NCBI RefSeq assembly: GCF_022869805.1
Contig: NZ_CP094974.1
Location: 3,844,001-3,908,000 of the forward strand
DNA: 64,000 bases
Source: Halosolutus halophilus
GTDB taxonomy: Archaea; Halobacteriota; Halobacteria; Halobacteriales; Natrialbaceae
Direction: 5' to 3'
Shown: one piece after another, positions 1-10,610 of the stretch
Numbering within the stretch: position 1 is the stretch's first letter
Layout of the letters: every line of letters begins with the position of its first letter
The notes under the pieces: model-generated
What the model was told of the DNA's origin: nothing
Seen by the model: the letters and a program-made list of their open reading frames with translations, nothing else
The model's database searches: none
Translations under genes and position numbers: made by a program

Positions 1-131
1 ACTTTTTCGCTGGTATTTGGCGTACGCTGACACGACAACGGTCCGTGATGGCCGAGAGAAACCACGCTATCCCGGGACGGCAAGTTAACGCCACTCACGG
101 GCTGTGGAGCCGCGAGCACCGCTTCGCACGC

Positions 132-147
132 GGCGACTCGAGTCGCC
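132..147. repeat. Perfect 16-bp palindrome downstream of the FHA gene
   Basis: The two 8-bp arms GGCGACTC and GAGTCGCC abut with no loop. The site lies about 25 nt past the stop of the leftward FHA gene. No T-tract follows in the direction of transcription, so a terminator role is only a guess; a protein-binding palindrome is equally possible. Confidence 0.4.
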
Positions 148-170
148 AATCGTACGACACGCCGTTCGTA

Positions 171-1079
<909 letters not shown>

Positions 1080-1292
1080 GGTATTCAGCGCACTTTCTCA
1101 GTCACAATAGAAAAAAGTATGCCAGAACGAAAGTGGGGTCTGGCTTACTATTACGCTATCTTGTGATTACGAATGGAGTCGTAGAACCACTTACGAGTGG
1201 AGACGCGAAGCCACGGGCCGCTGCGTGCGATTCCGGGAGCCGATATCAACAAACACTAATTATTTACGTCAGACACAAGATATCGAGATACG

Positions 1293-2549
1293 ATGCGCCT
1301 CCCGAACCGATCAGGTAACGATCACGAAACACTCGTTCTTCTGGAACTGGTGGCGGTCCCCATCGCGCTACTGGTGACGTTCTTCACGCTGGCTCTCGCC
1401 GAACTCGTCGCCGTCGTCCTCGGCGTCGCGACCGACGCCGTGGCAACCGGTGACACGGTTCTGGAAGTCGGACACGCCGTGATCGGGTTCGGGACGCTGC
1501 TGGTGCTCGTCAGCGGCGGTGGATTCCTCGTCGCCGGCTATCGGTACTGCTTCGAATCGTGGTTCGACGACGTCGAACCGCTCCCCGTGGTACTCGTTCC
1601 GGTCCTCGGCCTCGCCGTTCCGATCGGGTACGCGATCTGGGATACCGGCTCGCTACAGCTGTCGTCGTGGCTGTTTTTCCCCATCGCGATCGCGGCGAAC
1701 GCGCTGGCGTTCCGAACCGTCGCGATCGACTCGCTCCGCGAGGACCGCGAGGACCGCGAACGAACGAGTTTCGTCGCCGCCTCCCTCACGGCGCTCCCGG
1801 CCGTCGTCGTACTGGTCGACTTCGCCATCGGAATGCTCGGTTCGGAGCGACCGGTCGCACGGACGCTGGACGGAGTCGTGGTCGGAACGAGTGCCCCGAT
1901 GGCACGGGCCGTCGTGATCGCCGTTCCGCTTCTCGTGACAGTACTCTACGGCGCCGGGAGGCTCTACAGTACGCAGTCACGGTGGGACGGACCCGACTGG
2001 TCGATCCCGCGCCTCCGGAATTCGCTCTTCGACCTCGTGTCGCGAGTTCGGTCGAACACGTCGGGTCGACAGCTCAGCGGTGCCGGTGCCGGCCGGGTAT
2101 CCTCGAAGTCGGCTCGATCGTCCGACAGATCGGCCGCGAGCAGCGCACCGTCGGCCCCGAGGTCGAGCGCCAGTCGCTCGAACGTGGTGGTCCCGTCCAG
2201 TCCGGGATCGACGCCCAGTCATCGCGACGGGTCGAGTTCGGACGACAGCGACGATTCGAAGCCGTCGAACGGGCGCGCTTCGGACACGTCGAAGGAAGAC
2301 GAACGGTCCACGAGCGCCACGGACACGTCGAAAGGGAGCGATCGGTCCGCGAGTGAAGACCGCGGGGACGCTAGCGCGGACGACGGCTCGACCACCGACG
2401 GAACCGGCTCCGACACCCGGATATTCGTCGACGACTTCGATCAGTACGGTCCCGACCAGACGCCCGTCGAGACGTGTCCCGAATGCGAGGAAGAGATCCC
2501 CTCGGACGGGGTCTACAACTTCTGTCCGTTCTGCGGCGGCCAACTCTGA
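1293..2549 (+). CDS. Polytopic membrane protein with C-terminal zinc ribbon
   Basis: The 418-residue product has about six hydrophobic segments in its first 220 residues. A Ser/Asp-rich, probably disordered cytoplasmic linker (about 235-375) follows. The protein ends in a single zinc ribbon with CPEC and CPFC knuckles. I do not recognise a transport or enzyme family in the membrane part. It is divergent from the FHA/zinc-ribbon protein at 171; both carry the same kind of C-x2-C ribbon, which hints at related roles. An AT-rich ACTAATTATTTACG stretch about 30 nt upstream of the ATG is a good TATA box. Function is unknown. Confidence 0.8.
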   Translation: MRLPNRSGNDHETLVLLELVAVPIALLVTFFTLALAELVAVVLGVATDAVATGDTVLEVGHAVIGFGTLLVLVSGGGFLVAGYRYCFESWFDDVEPLPVVLVPVLGLAVPIGYAIWDTGSLQLSSWLFFPIAIAANALAFRTVAIDSLREDREDRERTSFVAASLTALPAVVVLVDFAIGMLGSERPVARTLDGVVVGTSAPMARAVVIAVPLLVTVLYGAGRLYSTQSRWDGPDWSIPRLRNSLFDLVSRVRSNTSGRQLSGAGAGRVSSKSARSSDRSAASSAPSAPRSSASRSNVVVPSSPGSTPSHRDGSSSDDSDDSKPSNGRASDTSKEDERSTSATDTSKGSDRSASEDRGDASADDGSTTDGTGSDTRIFVDDFDQYGPDQTPVETCPECEEEIPSDGVYNFCPFCGGQL

Positions 2550-2604
2550 CCGGCGAGCGGATTCGTCGCCGAGCGTGCCACGTCAGCAGCGAAGGCGTCG
2601 CCGG

Positions 2605-3006
2605 TCACTCCTCGTCCTCGGCACGTTCGCGAAGCCGGCGTTTCTGCCGGCGTTCGGTCACGTGATCGACTCCGTCGGCCAACTCCTCACGGACGGCGTC
2701 CTCGAAGGCGTCGACCTCCTCGAGGAACTCCCCCGAGAACTCCTCGACGAGTTCGAACGTCCACTGGTCGCTGATCGCGCCCGATGGGAGGTGGTCGTCG
2801 CGGAGCGCGTCGGCCCACTCGTCGTGCCCCGCCTCGCGGAGCCGCTCCTCGGCGTCGCTCATCCGGTCCATCGCGTGCCCGAGCTGGTGGTGGAACTCGA
2901 GCAGGCTCCCGTAGGCCCGGTGGACGTACTCCATGCCGAGTTGCATGTCGTGGAGCGCCTCCTGTTCGGCGTCGGTCAACTCGAGGTCGTCGGGATCGGT
3001 CGTCAT
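2605..3006 (-). CDS. Small helical protein of unknown function
   Basis: The 133-residue acidic product is predicted to be almost entirely helical. It has His residues in its middle (EFHHQLGHAMDRM) and a basic RRQKRRLRERAEDEE tail. I chose the ATG at 3006 because the only upstream alternative is TTG. The gene is convergent with the membrane protein ending at 2549. I do not recognise the family; it has the look of a haloarchaeal conserved hypothetical. No metal or nucleotide motif is convincing. Confidence 0.7.
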   Translation of the reverse strand: MTTDPDDLELTDAEQEALHDMQLGMEYVHRAYGSLLEFHHQLGHAMDRMSDAEERLREAGHDEWADALRDDHLPSGAISDQWTFELVEEFSGEFLEEVDAFEDAVREELADGVDHVTERRQKRRLRERAEDEE

Positions 3007-3141
3007 CCGCGCCAACCGACCACGAACCCCTCAAAAGAGGTTTCAGGCCCGGCAACCGGTTCCGCTTCTCGAGGAGCCGGTCGAATCGACGTGAACCGAC
3101 CGTCCCCGCCGGCGATCGGCGCAGGCGCTCGTTCCGATCGG

Positions 3142-4551
3142 CTACTCGACGCCGATCGGGACGGCGGTCGACTCGGCCGCCTGCAGTTCCGCGCGCCGTT
3201 TGAGTTCGCGAAGCATCCGGCGTTCCATGACGAAGTGAGCCGGTTCCCAGACGAGGTAGTCGATCGCGGCGTCGAGTCGCGAGGACGGCTCCGGCGACCA
3301 CATCCGGGCCACGAGCCGCGTCGTTCCCTCGTCGATCTCACGCAGCACGAACGCCCAGGTCCACGTCGGCGAGTCGACCGGCGGTTGGAGGACGATCGCT
3401 CGCTCCTCCTCGAGGTGGACGACCTCGGGCGCGGATTCCGGCGTCGTAATCGGGTAGTCCTCGGGTGCCAGCCGGACGGTGTCCCCCTCAGCTAACTCCT
3501 GGTACTCCGGGACGATTCGATCGACGGTGTGGATGTCCGCGCCGACCAGGTTCTCGAGGACGTCGTAGCTGTAGAACCCGCCCCGGTTCTGGCCGATCTG
3601 GACGAGCCACCGCCAGACCGCGTCGGGAGCCGCGTCGATCTCGATCGCGTGTGTCACCCGCGTCGCCGGTTCCGGGGCGAATTCGTCGCCAGGAAGCGCG
3701 CCGACGGCCTCTCGCGGCGTCGTCCCCCACTCCCGGTGCCACGGTCGAACGCGGTTGTGGTACCCTGCGGCGATCGAGACGGCGGCGAGGAGCCACGGCC
3801 AGCGCCGGCGCGACGTTCCGATCGGTTCCCCGTCGAATTCGCCGTCCATCCCGTCCAGACCGTCGCTCGCCGGCGCCGATCGCGTCGCGTCTCGATCACC
3901 GGCACGTTCTTCCGCGTCGGTTCGCATGCGCTCCAGGGCTCGCTGCATCAGATAGCCGGCGAACGGACCGATGAGCCGCCAGTACCGACGGAATCGCCGT
4001 CGGGACTCGTCGTCCGTCGTCGCCGTCCGCGCCTCGTAGGTGAGCAGCGTTCGCCGCGCGCCGTAGGGCCGAACCGACAGACTCACCGCGAGTTTGGCGT
4101 AGCCCGGTTCGTCGAACGCCGCGAAGGCGTCGGGATCGACCTCGCGCCACTCGATCGACGGCCGCCAGAACGTTCCGACGGAGCCGAAGACGAGTTCCGC
4201 CCCCGGACGCTCGTCGATCAGGAACCACTCGTCCGACTCGCCGAGGCGATCGATCGTCAACTCCTCCGGAAACTGTGCCGGTTGCGTCCCCCGTATCCGG
4301 TGGCCGAGTCGGGCCGGCAGATCCCGGAGGCGACTCAGCGCGCGAACGACGGGACCGGTATCCATCATATCGGCTTCGACCGTCGCCCGGTAGGTCGTCT
4401 CCGGATCGGCGACGACGACCGCGTGGCGGTGCTGGGTGACGTCGTACTCCGGGAGGTGACGATCGATCAGCAGCGCCGAGTCGGCGGCGTCGAGTCGGGA
4501 CCCGCCGTCGGGTCGGGTCCGGGTCAGTGTGTGCACGAGCGGTCCAAACAT
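3142..4551 (-). CDS. Tandem SRPBCC (START/polyketide-cyclase-like) protein with central TM segment
   Basis: The 469-residue protein appears to contain two ligand-binding SRPBCC-like halves. The first covers about residues 30-210 (ATVEADMMDTGP, FWRPSIEWREVD, LLTYEARTAT). The second covers about 280-450 and begins with the typical HAIEIDAAPDAVWRWLVQIG strand-helix. A hydrophobic stretch (WPWLLAAVSIAAGY, near residue 250) separates them and may anchor the protein in the membrane. SRPBCC domains form a deep pocket for hydrophobic ligands, and the ligand here cannot be read from sequence. It lies upstream, in transcription order downstream, of the flavodoxin gene at 4630, with a gap of about 80 nt, so the two may be co-transcribed. 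The second domain is clear and the first is a weaker inference. Confidence 0.75.
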   Translation of the reverse strand: MFGPLVHTLTRTRPDGGSRLDAADSALLIDRHLPEYDVTQHRHAVVVADPETTYRATVEADMMDTGPVVRALSRLRDLPARLGHRIRGTQPAQFPEELTIDRLGESDEWFLIDERPGAELVFGSVGTFWRPSIEWREVDPDAFAAFDEPGYAKLAVSLSVRPYGARRTLLTYEARTATTDDESRRRFRRYWRLIGPFAGYLMQRALERMRTDAEERAGDRDATRSAPASDGLDGMDGEFDGEPIGTSRRRWPWLLAAVSIAAGYHNRVRPWHREWGTTPREAVGALPGDEFAPEPATRVTHAIEIDAAPDAVWRWLVQIGQNRGGFYSYDVLENLVGADIHTVDRIVPEYQELAEGDTVRLAPEDYPITTPESAPEVVHLEEERAIVLQPPVDSPTWTWAFVLREIDEGTTRLVARMWSPEPSSRLDAAIDYLVWEPAHFVMERRMLRELKRRAELQAAESTAVPIGVE

Positions 4552-4629
4552 ACCGGCCGTACTACGCTGGCAGGGACCATAGAGGGAGAGTCTCCTCGAG
4601 TCGCCGTCGCCGGACCGAGGCGGTCCGAT

Positions 4630-5166
4630 TCAGAGCAGCGTCGCGAACTCGGCCGCGAACGCCTCGACCGCGTCCCAGTCGGTGTACTCGTGATCCCGCG
4701 AGACGTCGGTGTCGCCGCCCGACTTCCGGGCGATGCGGCGCATCACGAACCGTTTGAGCAGCCCATACTCGCTGTACTTCAGCGCCCCCGCAACGGCCAG
4801 CGTCCCGTCGGGATCCCAGCCCGTTTCTTCGAGAAACTCTTCGAGGAGGCCCTCGGCCGCCGATCGGGCCTCGGGGTCGGCCGACGCACTGGAGAGGCTC
4901 ACGGAGAAGAACGCCGACGGGAGCCGGTTCAGCGTCGTCTGCTGGTCGTGCACGAAGTCGGTGACGTACTGCTGGTGTGAGCCCATATGGATCGATCCGC
5001 CGACGATCACGCCGTCGTAGGACCCCGGTTCGAGGCCTGCAGGCGGGTGGTTCAGGTGGACGAGCGTCACGTCGTGGCCCTCGGCCGCGAGGACGTCGCC
5101 CATCCGGTCGGCGATAGTCGCCGTCTGTCCCTCGGTCGAACCGTAGGCGACGAGGATCCGGGTCAC
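4630..5166 (-). CDS. Flavodoxin-domain protein (HemG-like)
   Basis: The 178-residue product has the FMN phosphate-binding loop right at the N terminus (YGSTEGQT), the second flavodoxin strand DGVIVGGSIHMGSH, and the AGALKYSEYG segment seen in menaquinone-dependent protoporphyrinogen oxidases of the HemG type. It is probably a soluble FMN electron carrier or HemG-like oxidase. HemG activity in haloarchaea is not established, so I give no symbol. It is on the same strand as the SRPBCC gene at 3142 and is transcribed first. Confidence 0.85.
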   Translation of the reverse strand: MTRILVAYGSTEGQTATIADRMGDVLAAEGHDVTLVHLNHPPAGLEPGSYDGVIVGGSIHMGSHQQYVTDFVHDQQTTLNRLPSAFFSVSLSSASADPEARSAAEGLLEEFLEETGWDPDGTLAVAGALKYSEYGLLKRFVMRRIARKSGGDTDVSRDHEYTDWDAVEAFAAEFATLL

Positions 5167-5334
5167 CGGCGGGCACCTCGATCGGGATCGTCGAAGTCGG
5201 GGCCGAACGTGGGGCGGGGGCAGGAACCGGATCGGTCGAGTCTCATACCCACTCGTTCGGGCTGGAAGACGATCAACGCACCTCCGTCGCAGATACGCGC
5301 GTGTTCGGGCCGATCGATTTGGATCGAGAGGCGC

Positions 5335-6576
5335 TCAGTCGACCCCGATCGATACCGTCGCCCCGAGTTCCGGCGCGCTCGCGTCGAACTCGTCCGCCCG
5401 CAGTTCCGCGGCGAATGCCTCGCAGCGATCGCCGTGATCGACGAGCACCTCGCTGTCCCGGTAGGATTCGAGGAGCGACAGGAGCCCCGTGCGATCGGCG
5501 TGCGCAGAGAAGTCGTACTGTTCGACCTGCGCGCTCACGGGCATCACCCGGCCGTCGATCTCGGCGGTCCCGGTCTCGAGCAGGTCGCGGCCGGGCGTCC
5601 CGTCGACCTGATAGCCGGTCATCGCGATCTTGTTCGTCGGATGCCGACGGATCTCGGGGATGTAGGTCATCGCGGGGCCGCCGGACAGCATTCCGCTGGT
5701 CGTGACGATCGCTGCCCGCTGGTCGGTGATTCGCTTTCGTTGGCCGTTGCGCCCGGTGACGAACCGTGCGTGGGACTTCGCTCGCCGAAACGCGTCCGCG
5801 TCGCGGAGGAACTCGGGATACTGCTGGAGCATCTCGGTCACTCGTTTTCCCATTCCGTCGACGTAACACGGGACGTCGTGGGCGTCACAGATGAGCAACA
5901 TCTCCTGAGTTCGGCCGATCGCGAACGCCGGGACCACGACCGTCCCGCCCTCCCAGAGCGTCGTCTCGACGCTCTCGACGAAGCGTTCCTCCACCGCGGA
6001 CCGGTCCTCGTGTTCGACGTCGGAGTACGTACTCTCGCAGACGACGACGTCAGCGGCGGGTCGTGCGGTAGACCCCGAAACCAGGCGCTGGTCGTCGGTG
6101 TGGAAGTCACCCGTATAGAGGAGTCGCGTGTCCCCGTCGTCTACGAGCACGTGAGCGCTTCCCGGGATGTGCCCCGCGTTGTAGAACGTCACCTCGTGGC
6201 CGGCCGCGTCGAACGGTTCTCGATACCCGTGGGTCTTCGAAACCTGCGTGACGCGCCTGAGATCGGTCTCGGTGAACGGACAGTTGTACGATCCCCCGTG
6301 GAGTTTGAGCGTGTCCCGTGCGAGGGTCAGGGTCAACTCGTAGGTCGGCGGGGTCCAGTGAATCGGGGGACGGGAGTCACCGGAGAGCAGCGCAGGGACC
6401 GCGCCGACGTGATCCAGATGGCCGTGAGAGACGACGACTGCGTCGGGGGACGGCGTTTCGATCGGAAACTGCGGCGGGTTGTCGGTCAGCATCCCGAAAT
6501 CGAGGAGAAGAGAGTCGTTCACGAGAACGGCGCTCCGGCCGATCTCGCGAGCGCCACCGAGAAACTGAATGTCCAT
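5335..6576 (-). CDS. MBL-fold beta-CASP nuclease (CPSF/RNase J-like)
   Basis: The 413-residue product carries the metallo-beta-lactamase signature HGHLDH, downstream metal ligands in AGHIPGSAH and TGDFHTD, and beta-CASP motifs (PAFAIGRTQE, TSGMLSGGPA, the DFSAHAD histidine near the C terminus). These features place it with archaeal CPSF73/RNase J-like RNA-processing nucleases acting in the cytoplasm. No N-terminal KH domains are present, so it is a short family member. A longer reading frame extends to 6810, but the conserved fold begins exactly at MDIQFLGG, so I use the ATG at 6576. The gene is divergent from the copper ATPase. Confidence 0.9.
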   Translation of the reverse strand: MDIQFLGGAREIGRSAVLVNDSLLLDFGMLTDNPPQFPIETPSPDAVVVSHGHLDHVGAVPALLSGDSRPPIHWTPPTYELTLTLARDTLKLHGGSYNCPFTETDLRRVTQVSKTHGYREPFDAAGHEVTFYNAGHIPGSAHVLVDDGDTRLLYTGDFHTDDQRLVSGSTARPAADVVVCESTYSDVEHEDRSAVEERFVESVETTLWEGGTVVVPAFAIGRTQEMLLICDAHDVPCYVDGMGKRVTEMLQQYPEFLRDADAFRRAKSHARFVTGRNGQRKRITDQRAAIVTTSGMLSGGPAMTYIPEIRRHPTNKIAMTGYQVDGTPGRDLLETGTAEIDGRVMPVSAQVEQYDFSAHADRTGLLSLLESYRDSEVLVDHGDRCEAFAAELRADEFDASAPELGATVSIGVD

Positions 6577-6710
6577 TACCGACGGTATACTCCCGACCCG
6601 TTTTTCTTCGTCGGTTTTCCCTCGCCGGTCCCCGACCGACCGATCGCTCCTCGAAACGGCGGCGATCGGGTTCTCCCGGCCGATCCGAGCGCAACTGTCC
6701 TCGACATTCT

Positions 6711-6730
6711 CCCCGCCCTTCAGGGCGGGG
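6711..6730. repeat. GC-rich hairpin resembling an IS200/IS605-type end
   Basis: Perfect 8-bp arms CCCCGCCC and GGGCGGGG enclose a TTCA loop, in the spacer between the beta-CASP nuclease and the copper ATPase. From memory, hairpins of this shape are common beside haloarchaeal tnpB (IS1341-type) genes, but no transposase is present here. A remnant transposon end or a regulatory hairpin are both possible. Confidence 0.5.
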
Positions 6731-6808
6731 ACTTTCTCCTCGACGTTCCGTGAGCAAGCCATACACCCTTCGTCCGTCGTCGCGTAGTCGTACCGACGAG
6801 GGTAGTTC

Positions 6809-9205
6809 ATGGACGATCACAGGGAGTCCCCCAGCGACGGAGATTCGTCCGACCGGCACTCGAGTCACGACGGTCACGACGAACCCGCGGGCGGGCGGGA
6901 ATCGCCCCGTGACGAGCGGGACGAACCGCGCGTCGAACAGTCGATGCTGGAGGAAGAGGCCGAAGACGCCGACGAGGGCGAACGGGAGGTCGACGAGCAG
7001 TACGGCCACGAGGAAAGCCACGACGGACGCGGCGGGGGGAGCCACGATCACGACGGTCACGGCGGTGGTGGCGGGATGCACGAGGGCCACGAGCGGATGT
7101 TCCGGCGGCGGTTTTTCGTCTCGACCTTGCTCTCAGTACCGGTACTGCTGTACAGCGAGACGCTCCAGGCGTGGCTCGGCTTCTCGGTGCCGGCGTTCCC
7201 CGGCAGCGAGTGGATCAACCCGGTCTTCGCGGTGATCGTCTTCGCCTACGGTGGCGCCCCGTTCCTTCGCATGGCCGTCCCGGAACTCGAGGATCGCACA
7301 CCGGGGATGATGACGCTCATCTCGATGGCGATCACCGTCGCGTTCGTCTACAGCCTGGCGAGCGTCGTCTTGCCGACCGAGTCGGCGTTCTTCTGGGAAC
7401 TCGTCACGCTGATCGACATCATGTTGCTCGGCCACTGGATCGAGATGCGGTCCGTCCGCAGAGCGTCCAGCGCGCTCGACGAACTCGCGAAACTCCTCCC
7501 GGACACTGCCGAACGCATCACCGACGACGGCGACACCGAGACGATTCCCGTGAGCGACCTGGAGGAAGGCGATCTCGTTCTCGTCCGTCCCGGGGCGAGC
7601 GTCCCCGCCGACGGCGTCGTTCAGAGGGGCGACTCCGACGTCAACGAGTCGATGATCACCGGCGAGTCGAAACCGGTGTCGAAGGAACCGGGCGACGAGG
7701 TGATCGGCGGCACCATCAACGGTGACGGGAGCCTTCGCGTTCGGATCAGCGCGACGGGTAACGAGACGACGCTGGCGGGCATCATGCGCCTCGTCGAGGA
7801 AGCCCAGGAGAGCAAATCCCAGACGCAGCAACTCGCCGACAGGGCAGCAGGGTGGCTCTTCTACGTCGCCCTGGCTGCGGCGATCGTGACCGCCGTCGCG
7901 TGGACCGTCGTCGCTTCGTCCACTGCCACGGTCGTCGAACGGGTCGTGACCGTGCTGGTGATCGCCTGTCCCCACGCGCTCGGACTCGCCATCCCGCTGG
8001 TCGTCGCGATCAACACGTCGCTCGCGGCGCGAAACGGGATGCTGATCCGCGATCGGATCGCCATGGAGCAGGCCCGGAACCTCGACACGATCGTCTTCGA
8101 CAAGACCGGGACGCTCACGAAGGGCGAACAGGGCGTCGTCGACGTCGAAACGGTCGGCGACGTCGACGAGGACGAGGCGCTCGCACTGGCGGCCACCGTC
8201 GAGGGCGACTCCGAACACATGATCGCCCGAGCGATTCGTGAAGCCGCCGACGAGCGGGGCGTCACGGCGGGAACCGCGACGGACTTCGAGGCGCTCAAGG
8301 GCCGCGGCGTGCGTGCGACCGTCGACGGCGACACGGTACACGTCGGCGGCCCGAATCTCCTGTCACACCTCGATACCGACGTCCCGTCCGAGTTGTCGGC
8401 GTTCGCAGAACGGGCCGGCGAAAACGCACAGACGGTGGTCTATCTGGTCCGCGAGGGCGCACGAAGTGAGCCCTCGAACGAGCGAGCGGGAGCGAAGCGA
8501 CACGCGACCCGCGAGGGCGAGCCCAGCGATCCCTCGAACCGAGTGAGCGGAGAAACCGCGAGCCGCGAGGGCGAACTCGTCGCAGCGTTCGCTCTCGCGG
8601 ACGTCGTCCGCGAGGAGAGCTACCAGGTCGTCGACGCGCTCCACGAACTCGGCATCGAAGTCGCGATGCTGACCGGCGACTCCGAAGACGTGGCCCACGC
8701 CGTCGCCGACGACCTCGGCATCGACACGGTCTTCGCGGAGGTATTGCCCCAGGACAAGGACGAGAAGGTGACCGAACTCCAGGAGCAGGGCAAGTTCGTG
8801 GCGATGGTCGGCGACGGCGTGAACGACGCGCCCGCACTGACGCGCGCCGACATCGGCATCGCCATCGGGTCCGGGACGGACGTCGCCGTCCAGTCGGCGG
8901 ACATCATCCTCGTTCAGAACAACCCGATGGACGTCGTCCGCCTCGTGAAACTGAGCTCGGCCAGTTACCGGAAGATGCAGGAGAACCTCGTCTGGGCCGC
9001 CGGCTACAACGTGTTCGCGCTTCCGCTCGCGGCGGGCATCCTCGCGCCGATCGGGATCCTCCTCTCACCCGCGATCGGCGCCCTGCTCATGTCGCTCAGT
9101 ACGGTGATCGTCGCGATCAACGCCCAGTTCCTCCGTCGGGTCGATCTCGACCTCCCGAGTTTGCCGGGGGTGTCCGCACCGCAGAAACCACAGCCAGCGG
9201 ACTAG
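6809..9205 (+). CDS. Heavy-metal P1B-type ATPase, CPH class (copper export)
   Basis: The 798-residue membrane pump has a His/Gly/Asp-rich N terminus (about residues 1-95) in place of CXXC metal-binding domains. The catalytic landmarks are intact: ITGES in the actuator domain (about 284), the transmembrane metal motif CPH (387-389), phosphorylated Asp431 in DKTGT, and [11 protein letters not shown] plus a His-rich N terminus is typical of CopB/P1B-3 pumps for copper; metal choice is inferred from those features. About 45 residues (near 548-589) between the nucleotide-binding and hinge regions are repeat-derived and unlike family members. The start lies next to the divergent nuclease promoter region. 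No metallochaperone or regulator gene is adjacent. Confidence 0.93.
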   Translation: MDDHRESPSDGDSSDRHSSHDGHDEPAGGRESPRDERDEPRVEQSMLEEEAEDADEGEREVDEQYGHEESHDGRGGGSHDHDGHGGGGGMHEGHERMFRRRFFVSTLLSVPVLLYSETLQAWLGFSVPAFPGSEWINPVFAVIVFAYGGAPFLRMAVPELEDRTPGMMTLISMAITVAFVYSLASVVLPTESAFFWELVTLIDIMLLGHWIEMRSVRRASSALDELAKLLPDTAERITDDGDTETIPVSDLEEGDLVLVRPGASVPADGVVQRGDSDVNESMITGESKPVSKEPGDEVIGGTINGDGSLRVRISATGNETTLAGIMRLVEEAQESKSQTQQLADRAAGWLFYVALAAAIVTAVAWTVVASSTATVVERVVTVLVIACPHALGLAIPLVVAINTSLAARNGMLIRDRIAMEQARNLDTIVFDKTGTLTKGEQGVVDVETVGDVDEDEALALAATVEGDSEHMIARAIREAADERGVTAGTATDFEALKGRGVRATVDGDTVHVGGPNLLSHLDTDVPSELSAFAERAGENAQTVVYLVREGARSEPSNERAGAKRHATREGEPSDPSNRVSGETASREGELVAAFALADVVREESYQVVDALHELGIEVAMLTGDSEDVAHAVADDLGIDTVFAEVLPQDKDEKVTELQEQGKFVAMVGDGVNDAPALTRADIGIAIGSGTDVAVQSADIILVQNNPMDVVRLVKLSSASYRKMQENLVWAAGYNVFALPLAAGILAPIGILLSPAIGALLMSLSTVIVAINAQFLRRVDLDLPSLPGVSAPQKPQPAD
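8449..8573 (+). repeat. In-frame repeat-derived insertion within the copper ATPase gene
   Basis: The 11-mer CCGCGAGGGCG occurs three times (8449, 8509, 8563), and CCCTCGAAC occurs twice between the copies. The copies pair as CGAGGG/CCCTCG inverted repeats, and the stretch is full of GAGCGA/GCGAAGCGA words typical of haloarchaeal intergenic repeats. The reading frame stays open and encodes a hydrophilic loop. It lies between the nucleotide-binding domain and the conserved segment that leads into MLTGD. Confidence 0.8.
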
Positions 9206-9477
9206 CGGAGCCACATCGGGTCATCCTCGACCGTCGATCGAGATGCACATCGCGGGCGACGCGCTCCCGACTCGTTCCGTTCGAACGGTACTCCGCCGCA
9301 TTCGCGACCGAAATCGACGGACCATTGTGTCGAAAGCAGGTACGTGATTGGCATCGAGGACGACAGGATCGTAGTGACACGATCGCGGAAAGCGAACGCG
9401 GACGGCGGCGGCGGAAGCGAGCCACGGCGGACGAACGATACCGCAGTAGCGTTGACGTTCCCTGACCCGATAACAGG

Positions 9478-10494
9478 ATGAACGGTGGGTACTTCCTTCT
9501 CGGCGTCGTTCTGCTCGGAAGTGTTACCGTCGACCTCCTCTGGACGACGCTCTGGATCTCGGAAGGTGCCGGCCCACTAACGTCCCTGCTGATGGCGCGG
9601 ACGTGGCAGGTGCTACGGACGGTCGGGCCTCGAAACGATCGCCTTCTCAGTCTCTCGGGACCGTTGATTCTCACGCTCGGCCTCTCGGTGTGGATCGTCC
9701 TCCTGTGGGGCGGCTGGACGCTTGTCTTTGCCAGTGGCGAGCACGCCCTCATCGATACGCTGCACCGGGGGCCGATCACCTGGGCTGATCGGGTCTATTT
9801 CGCCGGGTACGCGATATTCACGCTGGGAATCGGTGATTTCGCTCCGAGAGGGGATCTGTGGCAGCTACTGACCATCCTGGCGTCCGCGAGCGGGCTCCTC
9901 TTTATCACGTTGAGCATCACGTACATGCTGTCGCTCCTCGATGCCGTCACGCAGAAGCGTTCGTTCGCCGGTACCGTGAGCGGACTCGGCACGACGAGCG
10001 AGGAGATCGTTCGAACGAGCTGGGACGGGGACGGTTTTCGCGGACTCGATCTGCCGCTAAACGCGATCACGACGCAGCTCAATACCCTTACAACGAACCA
10101 CAAGGCGTACCCGATCCTTCACTATTTCTACAGCCAGCAACCGAACGAGGCATCGGTACTCGGTATCGTGATTCTGGACGAAGTATTGACGCTCCTCCAG
10201 TGTGGCGTCCCGGAAGAAGCGCAACCCGACGCGATTCTCGTCCGGAGTGCTCGGACGAGCGTTCAGAACTACCTCAGGACGCTTCAGCACACGTTCGTCG
10301 AACCCGCAGACCGGACGCCGCCGGCGCCCGACATCGGGCGTCTCCGCGAGGGAAACGTTCCGACGGTCTCGGACGACGAGTTCGCCTCGTCCCTCGACGA
10401 ACTGAGCGATCGTCGACGAATTTTGCTCGGTCTCGTCGACTCCGACGAGCGCGGCTGGCCCTCCCGGGACGAGTCCGATGCCGCCACTGCGTGA
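9478..10494 (+). CDS. Ion-channel (K+ channel pore-like) membrane protein
   Basis: The 338-residue product has hydrophobic segments near residues 3-25 and 62-86. A pore-helix/filter region (YFAGYAIFTLGIGDFAP) follows, then another membrane helix (LLTILASASGLLFITLSITY). The second half is soluble and probably cytoplasmic. The filter reads TLGIGDF instead of the classic TVGYG, so ion selectivity is uncertain. Preceding it, 9206-9477 holds no recognisable gene. I infer a two-pore-helix type channel subunit with a cytoplasmic regulatory domain that I do not recognise. Confidence 0.82.
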   Translation: MNGGYFLLGVVLLGSVTVDLLWTTLWISEGAGPLTSLLMARTWQVLRTVGPRNDRLLSLSGPLILTLGLSVWIVLLWGGWTLVFASGEHALIDTLHRGPITWADRVYFAGYAIFTLGIGDFAPRGDLWQLLTILASASGLLFITLSITYMLSLLDAVTQKRSFAGTVSGLGTTSEEIVRTSWDGDGFRGLDLPLNAITTQLNTLTTNHKAYPILHYFYSQQPNEASVLGIVILDEVLTLLQCGVPEEAQPDAILVRSARTSVQNYLRTLQHTFVEPADRTPPAPDIGRLREGNVPTVSDDEFASSLDELSDRRRILLGLVDSDERGWPSRDESDAATA

Positions 10495-10610
10495 CGGGTC
10501 CGGTAACTCCCGGCGGCGAGTTCGACGCGGGCACGCATCGGCGTCGCCGTCGAACGCGGCTGTTACAGTGGAAGCAGTGTGAACGCCCCAGACCGCAGTC
10601 GTGGGAGAGG

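Noticed and set aside
9206-9477. Possible gene between the copper ATPase and the channel
   Set aside because: All frames are Arg/Ser-rich shadows without a start near a TATA box; treated as non-coding.
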